From Choristoneura fumiferana (lineage: Eukaryota; Arthropoda; Insecta; Lepidoptera; Tortricidae), in assembly GCF_025370935.1 (NCBI RefSeq), contig NC_133477.1:21828569-21892568 (forward strand): a stretch of 64,000 bases of DNA, read 5' to 3'. This document shows positions 42,400-55,156 of the stretch, one piece after another. Both the position numbers and the translations under genes were made by a program. The notes below the pieces were generated by a model that saw nothing but the letters and a program-made list of their open reading frames with translations, did no database searches and was not told the DNA's origin. Within the stretch, counting starts at the first letter, position 1. Every line of letters begins with the position of its first letter.

Positions 42400-44247
42400 G
42401 ATTTTGTAAAAATACTTTATTTCAATATGTACAATTTAGTAACTAGGCGCCGCGCAACCAGCGCGCGCGGCGGGCTTACGGCTGACGCGCCGTACGCTAG
42501 CTTACACTTTAACACGATATATTCGAATCATATATACGCTACCTACATGTATATACAATGAACACGAGTGCGATTTTAAATTTGAAACATATAAATTAGA
42601 CTCGTCCCGACGCGTCGAGTTAGCAGCACATGCGACGTTCTACGGGAGTGAATATTGTGTGGCTCGACAAATATTCCAATACGCATCAATGCATGAATCA
42701 TTACATATAATATTCTCTTACACGGTCACAGCTACATCACTATAAATACAACAGCTGTCAGAGTCAGGGCTCGCGGTCGCTTGGGATGTTTGGTTACCCG
42801 TTTTAGTATTACTCTGTAAGTATTAGACACTAGTCGCTGCCGATACCGCTACCGGGAGGACAGAACAACTGAACAGTAAGTGTTCGGTTAGTGCCCGGTG
42901 CATGAGCCGGCAGCCGGACGCGACTGCGGCGGCGGATGCTCTCTACTCGTCATTTCATAAAACAATTAGCTAAAATGTATACATACAATGTCTTAAAGAA
43001 TCTTTTTTTTTTCTTCTTTTAAAATATTTGACTTAACTAATAAATGTTCGAAGAATAAAGACATACTAGAAGTATCACAGTGACTAATTAAGCAGGGATT
43101 ATCCCACCTGTATTTCCCTTCGTCACATTAGCTCTTTTGTTTGATTTCACGAGGTTTCCATTTAGCTTCTACAAATGCTCATACGACCGGGGACGCTGGA
43201 GGTGTCCCAGATTGAAGTTCGTCGATAAGTCGCCGAACATTGCTTTATGTTGAAGTTTCATAGCTAGTGCGTCTTTATTCTTACTATAAATTGATACTAT
43301 TTTTTTTAATTTTTACATTTTGTATTTTTTTCGGGGCCCGCAGCGGCGAGCAGTCGCAAGGCTGACATTGCGATCGTTGCAGACTATTTTTCGATTCGTT
43401 CGAGATAAAATTGGCCTGAAAGAAGCCGAAACTATTGCTGACGAATATTTTTTAGAAACAGATATTAATTTCCTTATGTTTCTCAGTGAAAGCTCGTGAA
43501 AGATCAGCGAAGCAACATTGTGATGTATGTAATCTCAACCTTCACTAAGCCCGTGTGGCAACTGAAGCACCAAGCAAGCGTATATGCTATTAATAAAAAA
43601 TAGTCTGCGTTATTTCCCTTACAAAGCGCCCGCAGTGCCCGCGCTGCGGGCGAGATGACGTTCATTATGGTCTGTCATGGCTCCAAAACAAAAATAAAAC
43701 ATTACAAAATTGCCACGACCATCATTTTAGACGTGGAAGTGACTAATCGTTAATATTAATTAGATCATTTAAAATTTGGTATAAAATACCGGTACCTAGT
43801 ACTAATACATGTCACTCGAATACAACTTGACCAGAAATGTACCCAGAATCGAAAAATAGAGAGTCGTTCGCATGCTCCGAGGTAACTCGCAACGCATCGT
43901 TTATCTCACCGTTAAAGCTCGAGTTCGTAATACTGGCACATTCAATTACGACATAACTAGTAGCTTAATATAACATTTCTGGTCAAGCTTCAATCGTAAT
44001 TTCAAAGGCACCGTCCCGAACAATCGAGACTGCCGGTCAAACTCCATCCATAGACAATCGACACAGAAATTTGGAATCAACTAGATACAATCTTCGGCGC
44101 CTCGTGGACGCTGACTTCGCGCAAATCTACGCGACCGTCGGCTGAATCATCAGGGACGAATAAGAGCAGCTTCAGGGGCGTAGGTTCCGGGCTCGGCGGC
44201 GGGGGCGGGCGGGGCGGGGGTCGGGGGCCGCCCTAGTCCCTGGGCGG
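42400..44247 (-). other. Atg18: Atg18 3' UTR and last codons, copy 1 (cut by gap)
   Basis: Minus-strand AATAAA (TTTATT at 42416-42421) starts a region matching the 3' UTR of the Atg18-like gene in the second block. The stop codon TAG is at 44235-44233. Only about 12 coding bases remain before the N gap, with one extra C relative to the other copy, as expected at a low-quality contig end. Confidence 0.8.
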
Positions 44248-44347
44248 NNNNNNNNNNNNNNNNNNNNNNNNNNNNNNNNNNNNNNNNNNNNNNNNNNNNN
44301 NNNNNNNNNNNNNNNNNNNNNNNNNNNNNNNNNNNNNNNNNNNNNNN
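44248..44347. other. Assembly gap of 100 N
   Basis: Exactly 100 N. It separates the end of block copy 1, inside the last Atg18 exon, from a retrotransposon. Any reading frame across it is artificial. Confidence 0.98.
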
Positions 44348-45885
44348 TCTTGATCATAACCTTTGGATAGGATGCGGGAGGACTTGGCTTTTGCAAAATT
44401 GTTTTTTTGTAAGATTTTGTGGGGTAACTACCTGGGGTAAATAACTGATTTCCTGATTGCACATGAGAATTATTTGGCCTGAGATACCACATCTGCAAAA
44501 GATTTTGAAACAGCTGGGTGCAGTTTTGAAGCTTCAGCATAAGAGATGGAAGAAGTTGCCATGCTATGTTTAATTCTCTTTTGTCTGTCAAGTTCAGGCA
44601 GGACCTACTATTAGCAAAGTGATGACCTGCACATAGGGAACAGGATGCATCCTCTGGTGTGATGTCGCAAGAAGACCCAGTGTGTCCTTGGCCACACTTA
44701 AAGCAACAAGGCTGTGACCTACATTGTATTTTGGTATGGCCAAAACGGCAACAGTAAACATTGTATGGTCGGAAAAATGTATAATTCCACCGGTAGAGCA
44801 TTGTAGCACATAAAACTTTTTTGGAGCAGTTTGGCCATCGAAAGTAAGTACAACAGTTTGAGAAGGTTTCCACAACTGGTGCACCTGAAACCATTACTTT
44901 GAGTTTAGACGTCTTACTTTTATAATTTCACCACAACCTAAGGAACCTTAACATTTTTCAATGACTTCCTCAGGCTCCAATCATCAGGCACCCACGAATA
45001 AGACCCATCCTGGTTACATTATAGGTAGGAATAAAAGCTCTCAGTTTATGGGTAGTCAAGTTAGCATCGGATATAAAAGCATTTGCATCTATAAAGTTCG
45101 AAAAAGCAACAGCAATCCTATTCCTACCAATTCGCTTAACACTGCCATTTACAATATTTTTGTACTTTTGTTTCAATAAGAAGTTGCCAAATGTAACTGG
45201 ATGTAAGGTGGTATTGTCAGAAGGTGATGTCTCGATGCGCTGCACATGAATGAGGTAAGGAGAAGCATCCGATGGTTGGTAGGACTTTCTACCAATAGAG
45301 ACCTTGCCTTGATTATCTTTAGAAATAGTCTCATCTGCTGAATTTGGTGTTACTTTTTCAGAAATAATTGTCGGGCTATCAGGGTCAGTGTTCAGTATTT
45401 GCAATTGCAAGATTTATTAGGGTCAGAGCCACTGTTATTCCGATGTCTCGTTTTTTGTTACACTTTGCAAATGTGTCGAACAAAAGAACGTTTACGAGAT
45501 GTTTTTCGAATTTTCGGCGATGCTGAAGCGTGAGACGCATCAGAATCAAAGCCCATGACTGAGTCATTGTCTTTGTGATTATCGTTGTTACCTTCGCTAT
45601 TGTTGTTTACCGTAACATAATAAGCAGGTGATGGTGGTTGCAGTGAAGATGAACCCCAGGATCTGGGGGCTCCTCTTTACTCATATTTAAAGTATAAAAA
45701 TTAACTAACTACTTACCAAATATTCTTCTAGAACTACACAAAATTAAATAAATATATACACAAATCTAAATATTTTACTTTACACCTTATTTGATTCTAT
45801 ATTTACAGATAAAAAGAATATTTAAAAGAAATTTTCAAAAAAAACGCGTCCGCCAAGTTTAACAGTTCCCGCCTTTTTCAAAAAA
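44348..45885 (-). mobile_element. Jockey-like non-LTR retrotransposon, 5' part with decayed ORF1
   Basis: Minus strand. The ORF1 start is ATG at 45684-45682 after about 200 bases of 5' UTR. It reads YLIHVQRIETSPSDNTTLHP and GRNRIAVAFSNFIDANAFIS, an RRM-like segment, and then zinc knuckles around CCRFGHTKIQC, CCFKCGQGHTGSSC and CSLCAGHHFANSRSC, the three-knuckle arrangement of Jockey-type ORF1. Several frameshifts and stops (near 44970 and 45410) break it, or are sequence errors. ORF2 is not seen because the contig ends. The element's 5' end at 45885 abuts the left edge of the duplicated block. Confidence 0.82.
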
Positions 45886-46821
45886 GTTACATTTAGCTTA
45901 GCTAGCACAAACACTACTGCACTGATGCTGAATGATGAATGCGCCCACTTCCCATCATTATTTTAATCAAACGCTTATTTCATTTCTCAAAGCAAACGTA
46001 TTGAATTCTCATAGCTTTGAAATACTTATATCAAAAACTATTTTAAATTGAGTTTATCATAAGTAAATTATTATAACATAACAACATTGAAATGTGTTTT
46101 GATTTTGATCTGCCACAGTTGAACACGAATCTAGTGTTTTGAACGCACCTTTTTGCGGATTGGAACGGTGAGTATGCTCTTTGAAAAGCTATTCCGAAAC
46201 CTTCTTCAAGCAAATTTAGGTTCAGGACCATTTATTCTTGTCCAATTTAAATAAAACAATTAATATAAAAAATAGCACAAATAACTACGTAGTTTTAAGT
46301 TAATTAAGTATTTTTTTTGTTAATTTTGGTTCAATAGCCTGTAATGGTAAAAAAGGGATTATTGTACGTCTCTAATAGTGAAACATTATGAACGACTGGA
46401 AAAAAAAGTGAAATGACAGAAGTATGCGATTACTAGTGTGTATGTGTACTAATGTGTAGAACAAAATGTCAGGTTCAAAGAAAATGGTAATATTTGTTTG
46501 TTATTAATCGTATTTAGTTTTCTTCACAACGGCTAATCGTTCCCTAACAACTGGCGAACACTTTCGTCCCCGTCCAGATCCTTAATGGAGCCGTGCGGCT
46601 ATATTCCACCTGACTTTTGCACCTAAACTTTTGTGTAATTTCCAGTCTTCTGCGATGTTTCCACCGTTGTAACCCACAAAATAGCTATTCAATTCAGAAT
46701 CAAGATTTTAGCTTTGTTCATCATCGCCGATGGCTCGAAACCGTCGTCGCGCGGTCTAGAGCTAGGGATGACGGTGCAGTTTGAAGGTGCGATGTTGAAC
46801 TTTGAGGATGGCGATTTGCAG

Positions 46822-47084
46822 ATGCTGCGAGTGCAGTCCGCGGAGGGCACGCAGCGCGTGGAGGCGAGCGGCTCGGAGTCGACGGCGGCGCTGTACGAAC
46901 GCGTGCACGAGGCGCTGCGCCTGCGCTCGTTCGCGTTCGCGCTGCACCGCGACCGCGCGCGCCGCGAGGAGCTCGCCTCCAGCAAGTCGCGCCGTCTGCA
47001 GGACCTCGGCCTGCAGCACGGAGACATGCTCTACCTCAGCCCGTCAACGGAGCTGTTCTGTTTGAATCACAAGCTGAAGCACAG
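46822..47084 (+). pseudogene. Npl4: Npl4 copy 2 exon 2 with one-base deletion
   Basis: 263 bases against 264 in copy 1. LYLSP is followed by STELFCLNHKLKHRY and a stop instead of VNGAVLFESQAEAQ. The lesion is in a run of C, the commonest place for long-read indel errors. Confidence 0.92.
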
Positions 47085-47705
47085 GTACTGAATCCTGAGG
47101 CTTTACTGTCTAACACTAAGATACCTTGGAATCACAATCGTTTTCACCATTTCTTTCTACCGCATGGTATGAGATACGGATAGAAAGAGATGGTGAATGC
47201 TATCGCGAGTTTGTGGGACAGACAATATGGTCTCTGATCAAAGATGATTCAATGGTGAACCATTTATTACACACCATTTACACGGGTGACATCTATTTGG
47301 CATACTTTATATTGTCCAAAACTTTTTACGCATAACAGGTTTCGTTTAATTTATTTATGACATATCTTAAACTTGCTGTATATGCTGAAAAATGGTTTAC
47401 CCGAATTTATTTTAGCATAATATTTATTAATTTTACTATGCATAATCTTGTTTAGCATATTTGTAATTCAGCCAAATTTGATAGGCCGAAATCCTGTCCA
47501 AAACTATGTCCGAAAATAAATTACCTAATTACTATTGATGACTAGAAAAATAAGTTATTAAGGTTAGAATTGTAAAATTGTAATTAATATTTGATACTTG
47601 GATTGGCGAAACAGTAAAAGGGGGACGGGCTGGCAAAGCTGTTAAATACATATGAATATTTGCTTTCCAGACATAAAATTGGTGGTAACAATATTCAAAG
47701 TTACA

Positions 47706-47823
47706 TTAAGGGGCTGTTTCACCATCCATTGCCATCTCCGTCTATTCAAACAAAACAAATAGAGACGGCATCACATTTAACCGTCAGTTAACACTAATCA
47801 ATGGATGGTGAAACAGCCCCTAA
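47706..47823. repeat. Foldback MITE with TTAA-type ends, copy 2
   Basis: Same as 33132-33249. Confidence 0.9.
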
Positions 47824-48113
47824 ATATGCGAAAGTAACTAATTTAAGCATAAGTAATTTTCTGCCTGAACAATATTCGGAATTCACAAATTATGAGTAAA
47901 GCCCATTCGGCTTACATTGGTTATGTGTAAGAGAATTCTGCATAAACTGTTATGCGTAAACAGTTTGGCATAAATACTATGTGGTGTAAAAAGATTATGC
48001 AAAATAGAAGTTTATGGCATAAAAAAATATGCGTAAACAAGGGGAACCCATTTACACCACTGCGCTGTGCATTGTGCATAAAGCAGCTAGCATGGGCATC
48101 AGCAAATGTGCTA

Positions 48114-48254
48114 GTACAGTCAAGTGCAAAGATATTGACACGGTAAAGTTGCAAAAATATGTATACACACACAACCTTAATGTTAACTGCATAAAGTTGT
48201 GTATATTTATTTTTGTAACTTTGGCCCTGTCAATATCTTTGCATTTGACTGTAC
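48114..48254. repeat. Foldback MITE, copy 2
   Basis: Same as 33541-33682. One G of a GG pair in copy 1 (ACGGGTAAAG against ACGGTAAAG) is missing. Confidence 0.88.
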
Positions 48255-48650
48255 AACTACTGTACTTAATGTATATTGCAGATCCCAGAGCATTGTTTTA
48301 TTGTTTTGTAGGAATCAAAAAAAATAAGTGGCTGTCTAGAATATTAAGTTATTCATCTTTTCTATACTTGGTTTGGATAGGTGTAAACAAACATCAGCTG
48401 CCAGATTTGGTACATTCAAGGTTTTATACATTTTGCTTATCTATCGTTGTAATACAAACTAGACTAGTGTAAATGTAAATTTTTATAGTTTAAATGGGGA
48501 AATTTCAATATTTAAGATATTAATTCACTGATTTCTTCACATTTAGTTAAATACCTATACAAATCAATGTCCAGTAGTAATTTAACCACACATTTTACCT
48601 TTATCAGGACAGAAACAAAGTGATATCAAAATAGCTAACCAGTTAGTTAT

Positions 48651-48782
48651 AGTACATTGTGTCTTAAGGGCGGTAAATAAGGAATTACGAACGAGAGTCT
48701 ATTAGAAGCCCGAAGTCGAAGACTGAGGGCTTTAATGAGTCGATGTTCGTAATTCTAGTACCGCCCTTAAGACACAATGTAC
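48651..48782. repeat. Foldback MITE, copy 2
   Basis: Same as 34079-34211. Confidence 0.9.
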
Positions 48783-50273
48783 TTAAGATACAATGTTTTC
48801 ATCACATTTGCGAGTAAAATATATTTTTAAAGAAAAACTATAATTTTTCAAAAATTGCCGATACCGCTGACTGCGCTCTTGGCAGCGCTCTGCAGCATGT
48901 GCATGGCGCGCGTGCGTGTGCAGCGCGCGCACGGAGCAGCCACACCATGCAGTAACAAACTCATGCGACCGACCACGGGTTTCATGACAAGCGCATTAAT
49001 TAAGGTTGAGGGTTTTATTTGGGGGGTTGCAATGTTACGACACTGTTTACGAGCAAGTGTGATGAAAAATTTATTACAAGGTGAATCATTCAAATGTTCT
49101 AGGCATCAAATAATGAAGACGTTCACATGGAGGCGGGTCCTTCCACCTCCACAGCGATGGACACAGCGGCGCCCCCTGCATCAGACAGCAAGCTAGTCGA
49201 GGATGAAGTTGACTTACAGCTATACCAGATGTCAGGACTCATACAACGACAACGAGATGACAAACTGTGAGTCATTTGCCGGGAAAATTGCTTGTACTGG
49301 CTGCTTACATCTGCTAATTTCATAGAAAACAATCTTATGGTTTAGAAGCTTAGGCATTATTGCTACAAGATGGCACATGACTGACTGATTTATCTCAAAA
49401 CACTAGGTTGTGAAGGGTTGCTAAACGTTTTCATTTATTATCTAAGTTTGTGTAAAGGAATCTGACCCGAATGGTATAATTAAATGATAATTATTGTCTC
49501 AATCACCAAACCCATCTGTTCTCAGTCTAAACTAGCTTTCTGATGGTATATTTATGTACTCTAACTAGTTTAAGCTGTTTCATTATCATTCCCGAGTGTT
49601 ACGTAATGAATGTTGTTCTAACATGACCTGTGAACCAGCTGCGTGATTGATTATTGTGTTATAAAAGTCAACCACTATATCATATCATCATTGCTTGTTT
49701 GCCATCCAGTCAAATAAAAAATAAAAATAAATGTCATTCATGATGCATGTGACACTAGTTTTGGAATGATTTAAAATGGTGAAGCACTTTCATGTCAATC
49801 ACATCTGCTTCCTGAATGATCATTTAAAGTTAACGGGCACTAGCCTTGGCTGAACTTTGCTGAGCTGATAAGATTAGCTGCGAGACAGCATAGCATGACA
49901 ACACAAAGAATGACGTAATTGTTTTTGAAAGTAAATTAAATAAAACTAAGGAAAAAATTAAGTTAATGCATTATATTATTGTCTAGTTATTTGTTGAGCT
50001 ACGGACACTACATTTGTATCACATAAAAAAAAATGACTCTATAAGCAAAAGTCTTGTCCAGTTTTCGATCCTGAAAGAGTTTTTGAAGGTAATTTTCATT
50101 CATCTATGCACCAGTTTAATAACCGTGTCGCGTTTTCCGCACCAGTGACACGGTAATTAAATTAGAGTTGAACGAGAATGGCTGCCACCATTATCCAGAT
50201 CTGTGTGCTCATTCTAATTACCATGTTGCTTTTGCACGACAATAAAGTGATATGGTATGGTGTATGGTATGTA

Positions 50274-50697
50274 ATGAGGGCTATCGTTTTTTGTCTCACT
50301 AGATGGCGCACTGTTGCGTGAGGTTTTTAAGTGTGGCTTTCAGAGTCTGTTATTACGGGCGTTAAAACAAAGTTTAGATTAAAATCATATTTAATACACC
50401 TTAAAACCTTACTATAAAAATATCCAGCAACCACAGTGTTGCTTAGTCCCGTTTTGTTCGGAAAAAAAGGGAGGACAAAAGTTTTCGAAAGACAAAACTG
50501 TCTCAAAACACAGACATTCATTGCCCCATAACGCATAATTGCCATAATTAATTTCAGGTAATGCAAAATATTCACAAAATTATTCTAATTATAAATAAAC
50601 CCGCGTAGCTCACCCAAAAACTATGAGATTTGACATTTCGGAGACCTCACGCTACACTAGCGCCCCTAGCGGCGAATTCATTCGCGATAGCCCTCAT
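50274..50697. repeat. MITE family C, copy 3 (Npl4 intron 3)
   Basis: Same as 35704-36124, with both terminal repeats ATGAGGGCTATCG intact. Confidence 0.87.
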
Positions 50698-51461
50698 TAG
50701 TTGGGTGCACAGATAAATGAGAATGGCCGTTAAATATCTTGAGAATGTGATGTTAAAGCTGGTGTGTGTGGTGGGTGGTGCACTCGTCACTCGTCACTCG
50801 TCATGTGCATTGTGCAGGTGCCGGCACAACTCGGCGGGGTGCTGCGTGCACTGCTCGCCGCTCGAGCCGTACGACGAGGGCTTCCTGCGCGCGCAGAACA
50901 TCAAGCACCTCTCGTTCCACGCGTATCTGCGCAAGCTGCAGGCCGGCTCCAAGTTCGTCGACCTCCGGGAACCCAGCCTCACCATCAAACCAGGTGCCCG
51001 CCCCGCCCAGAAACATACAACGACGGTTTTTTGACAGGCTAATATCACTAGATGGCGTTGTATTCAGAGATCCGTTTCACGTTACGGTCTTGCTTACGAA
51101 TGGCGCATTCAGTTATTCTCGCATCACAAACTTGACAAATGGCAAAGTAGTGAACGGATCTCACGATACTAGTGCCGGCTCGCCTCTCGTTAGTAGTGAT
51201 GGCTCATATTGAATCAGTGAATTACATTTTCAGCCTAATCTGGACTTATTATCTACTTCACCATGGGTCATTTGGTGTGGTAGAAATTATCGATCAACGT
51301 TGATCAATCCATTCTACTATTACTTGATGGAATCGATCAACAATCGATTCGACAGCGAACTGTGGGTTGGTAAACGTAGATCGATATCTACCTATCCATT
51401 CTAATGTCTAGCAAATTACCAATACCATAGTTCCATCGCATCAATCAGCGATCGATTGGTG

Positions 51462-51951
51462 TACAGTACTTTTATTATATTATGGTGCGGGTGATAATTT
51501 AAAATCTTTATCATAATTAATGTCATCGTTAATCCGATTATTACGCTAATTTTGATGAAATTATTAGTGAAATTCTAGGTTGCCATTTAATTATGGCTAA
51601 ACGGAGTTTTACTTGCAAGAATATTCGTTAGCTACTTGCTAATGAATAAGTACCGATATAATTCAAGATCCATTAGGTCCCATCACTAAAGGAGCCTCTG
51701 GTATTACATTACATGCATATTACGTTTCTTCACTTAATTGTGCTTTGAATTGAATTAATTGATTATAAAAATCTGATAGCTTAAATTTATTTCGTATAAC
51801 ATAGTTCTTTATGTTCATATATTTTACGCCAGTCATATTCAGGCTACAACTGAAATATACTTCCATATATTTAGACCGCAGCAACTTTTTTTGAGTAAAA
51901 CGAAACGTGCATCAAGTGTCACCCGCACCATACTAGAATGAAAGCACTGTA
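51462..51951. mobile_element. Non-autonomous Tc1/mariner-type element present only in copy 2
   Basis: Left end TACAGTACTTTTATTATATT, right end inverted TACAGTGCTTTCATTCTAGT, with shared GGTGCGGGTGA beyond, giving terminal repeats of about 35 bp with several mismatches. It is flanked by TA on both sides (51462-51463 and 51950-51951). Copy 1 has a single TA at the same place (36899-36900, GGTGTAGTAATAG), a clean empty site. No transposase ORF. Confidence 0.92.
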
Positions 51952-52639
51952 GTAACAGTAAGAAGGGCAATAATAGAGTGGGTCGTGAAATGAGTGTCGT
52001 TGTTGTTGTGTCAGGGTGCAGGGAGCACCCGCCGTGGCCGCGCGGCGTGTGCTCGAAGTGCCAGCCGGCGGCGCTGTCGCTGGCGCGGCAGGCCTGGCGC
52101 CTCGTGGACAACGTGCTGCTGGAGTCGCCCGCGCTCGTGGACCGCTTCCTGGGCTACTGGCGCGCCAGCGGCCATCAGCGCCTCGGGTACCTGCTCGGCC
52201 GCTACGAGCCGCATCCCGACGTGCCGCTCGGTAACTATAACACGCAACACGCAACACGCACCCGCACCCACCGACGGGGGTCCAATAGACCATATCATCA
52301 GCATCAGCCGGAAGACAATTATTGTGGTTCGACCAGTCGTCATCTCTGCGACTTGATCAATATTAGTGAGGTTGTCCGGTGTGGCCCTCAGGCATCCGCG
52401 CGCGCGTGGCGGCCATCTACGAGCCGCCGCAGTCGTCGTCGCGGGACCACGTGACGCTGGCGCCGGACGACCCGCTGGACGCGCCGCTGGCCGCGCTGTG
52501 CGACCAGCTCGGCCTGCGCCGCGTGGGCTGGCTGTTCACGGACCTGCTGCCGCAGCCCGACCAGCCCGGACGGGTGCAGTGCACGCGGTCAGTACCAGGA
52601 CACACACACACGCCCCGACCCGCCCCACTTACAATACGT

Positions 52640-53332
52640 CCAAGTCAAGTCAAAAATATGTTTATTCAATTTAGGCTAAAACGAACACTTATGAATGTCA
52701 AAAAAAATCTACCACCGGTTCGGAAAAACCTCTGTTGAAAAGAATTCGGCAAAAAACTCAACGAGGTATATTTTTTTAAACATATTTACAATATTATTAA
52801 ATGATTATATTGTATACATCACAAGTACTTAACACAACTTTATTTTTATCATAGTAGGTTCGCTATTTGAAGGGATCGCTAATGCGGATCGGAATTATTT
52901 CCAAATATCCTGTCCATGATATAATCATTAAATTTTTAATACGCCTTAGATATTAATGTCTTCTTGACAACAGATACGAATTTTGTATCCGTTTCATTTA
53001 TAATATTTTTTGGAATTTTATTATAAAAACGTATGCAATTTCCCAGAAACGACTTTTTGGTTTAGCCAGTCTGTAAGATGGAACTTTAAGCTTCCCTGTG
53101 TTTCTAGCAACCTTTGGCTTATCGACGTTAGTGGGAAAATCACAAATGTTCTTTTTAACACACATGATTATTTCAAATCATAAAGCGACGGCAGGGTTAG
53201 GATACCCGTTTCCTTAAAAAAAGACCTTAAAGATTCACGCGTCTTCAAATTATAAATTGCTCTAATTCCTCCCCATAAAATAAGTCCGTACGAAATAATG
53301 CTATTAAAGTAAGCAAAATACACCAACCGTGC
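52640..53332 (-). pseudogene. 5'-truncated LINE in Npl4 intron 6, copy 2
   Basis: Counterpart of 37570-38262 with an extra one-base deletion in the reverse transcriptase relic (TTGGTTTAGCC against TTGGTTTTAGCC). Confidence 0.8.
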
Positions 53333-53639
53333 CTATGTGGCTATATTATTTATTTGTGGTCATATTATTCGACGTACGTAATGTTCTATTTCTCTCGTCA
53401 CAACCGGCAGGCAAGAGAGACAGAAGACTTGTACTTACTAGTTTTAGCAAGTAATATATATGTGTGTGTGTGTGTGTGTGTGCAGCGGCGTGGAGACGCA
53501 CTTCCTGTCGGCGCAGGAGGTGGTGATGGCGGCGCACTTCCAGAGCCAGCGGCCGCACGCGTGCCGCCACGCCGCCGGCGGCCGCTACGGCTCCAAATTC
53601 GTCACCGTCTGCGTCACCGGTCACTCACTATTTCTTTAT

Positions 53640-54126
53640 TAACTAGCGTTAGCGTTTAGGTACCCGCGGCTTCGCACGCGAAAATCATTAGGTACAGCAG
53701 TTGAATTGGAATTACAGGATTTTATTAAATTCTCGTGGAAATCCCTAAACTTACATCGTGATTTTCATTGACGTTATTTTATAACAAGCATGCCAAATTT
53801 CATGACTCTAAACCCAGCGGTTGTTATTTCGAGATTTTATCCCTATCCTGTGGGAATACCGGAATAAAAAGTAGCCTATGTGTTATTCCAGATGTTCAGC
53901 TATCTACATACCAAATTTCATGACTCTAAGCCCAGCGGTTGTTATTTCAAGATATTATCCCTATCCCGTAGAAATATGGAGATAAAAAGTATCCTATGTT
54001 TTAATCCAGGTTATAAACTAACATTTCGCCGAATTTCATAAAAATCCGTCCAGCCGTTTCAGCGTGAAGAACTAACAAACATACTTACTCATTCACAAAC
54101 TTTAACATTTATAATATTAGTAGGAT
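53640..54126 (-). mobile_element. Helitron-like element in Npl4 intron 7, copy 2
   Basis: Counterpart of 38573-39033. The phrase ATGACTCTAARCCCAGCGGT occurs twice here and once in copy 1. Confidence 0.5.
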
Positions 54127-54684
54127 TGTACAATTGTCTCGTTCTATTCGTGCACATCTATGATCTTCAATCTTCAAGTAATATGTCTGTCAAATTTCAA
54201 GTCCATTAAGTAAGACACACGAGCGTAGCGAGGGTTTCAAGTCGACACGAATTGGCAACGAATTTGTTTTGACGTTATCGCATTGCAGGCGACAAGACGA
54301 ACCAGATCCACCTGGAGGGCTACCAGGTGTCGACGCAGGCGATGGCGCTGCAGCGGGCCGGGCTGCTGCTGCCCTCGCGGGACGCGCCCGACCTCGCTTG
54401 CGTGCGCGCGCAGCCCGGAAGCATCGTGCCCGATGTGTACTACACGGTCAGTGCACTGCCAGGGGCGGCCAGGCGCGGCCCGCTGCCAGCTCGCGGGACG
54501 CGCCCGACCTGGCTTGCGTGCGCGCGCCCTTTTCTTCTTTCCGAGCTTTTATACTAATGTACTATTTTTTGGCCGTGTAAATTTGTCAAACGTAACGACG
54601 CGCCTCTGCTGCTTCGTCTCACCGGGCGAGTCGCTTCACTAGTTATTATCGTCGCTCAGAAGTCGGTCGTATGTTGTATTGCAG

Positions 54685-54916
54685 GAGAAGGACGCGTACG
54701 GCAACGAGGTGAAGACGGCGGCGCAGCGCGTGCCGGTGGCGTTCCTGCTGGTGGACGTGCCGGTGGGCGTGCCGGCGGCGCCCCCCGCGCCCCCGCCGCG
54801 CCCCCACGTTCAGCCCGCGCGCCTCGTTCCCGCCCGCGCACCGCCCGCTGCAGGCGCAGCTGCAGTCGCCGGCCGCGCTGCACCACCAGATACAGGAGGC
54901 CGACACCTTCCTCGAG
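54685..54916 (+). pseudogene. Npl4: Npl4 copy 2 exon 9 with one-base insertion
   Basis: 232 bases against 231 in copy 1. The frame is lost after the stretch APPAPPP; in copy 1 it continues as TFSPRASFPPAHRPLQAQLQ in frame. Confidence 0.88.
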
Positions 54917-55156
54917 GTGAGCGACAAGCCGACAACGAGAACGCACGCAGACTGAGGTGGCGTGGTTTCGGTATTTTTGTATTTTACCTACCTCGTAGTA
55001 GAGAAATTATTGTACGCGACGTCGTATAACCGAGTTAAAAAAAAAGCTCGGGGCGTCTTCTTTAACGTTCGCTACGCTCACATCGTAACTCACGCCGCTC
55101 ACGTTTCTGACCTGTCATACGAGTGTTGTATAAACCGGTGTCGTGTGTTCCGTCAG

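Larger units (their letters stand above)
31308..44247. repeat. Copy 1 of a duplicated 13-kb block
   Basis: From AAAGTTACATTTAGCTTAGC to the N gap, this block matches about 45885-59375 almost base for base, including all introns, MITEs and the convergent 3' UTR. The visible differences are scattered single bases and small indels plus one 488-base insertion in copy 2. Confidence 0.97.

Noticed and set aside
44172..44894. 240-codon minus-strand ORF spanning the N gap
   Set aside because: It joins the Atg18 3' end of one contig to the ORF1 of a retrotransposon in another through 100 unknown bases. The frame across N is meaningless.
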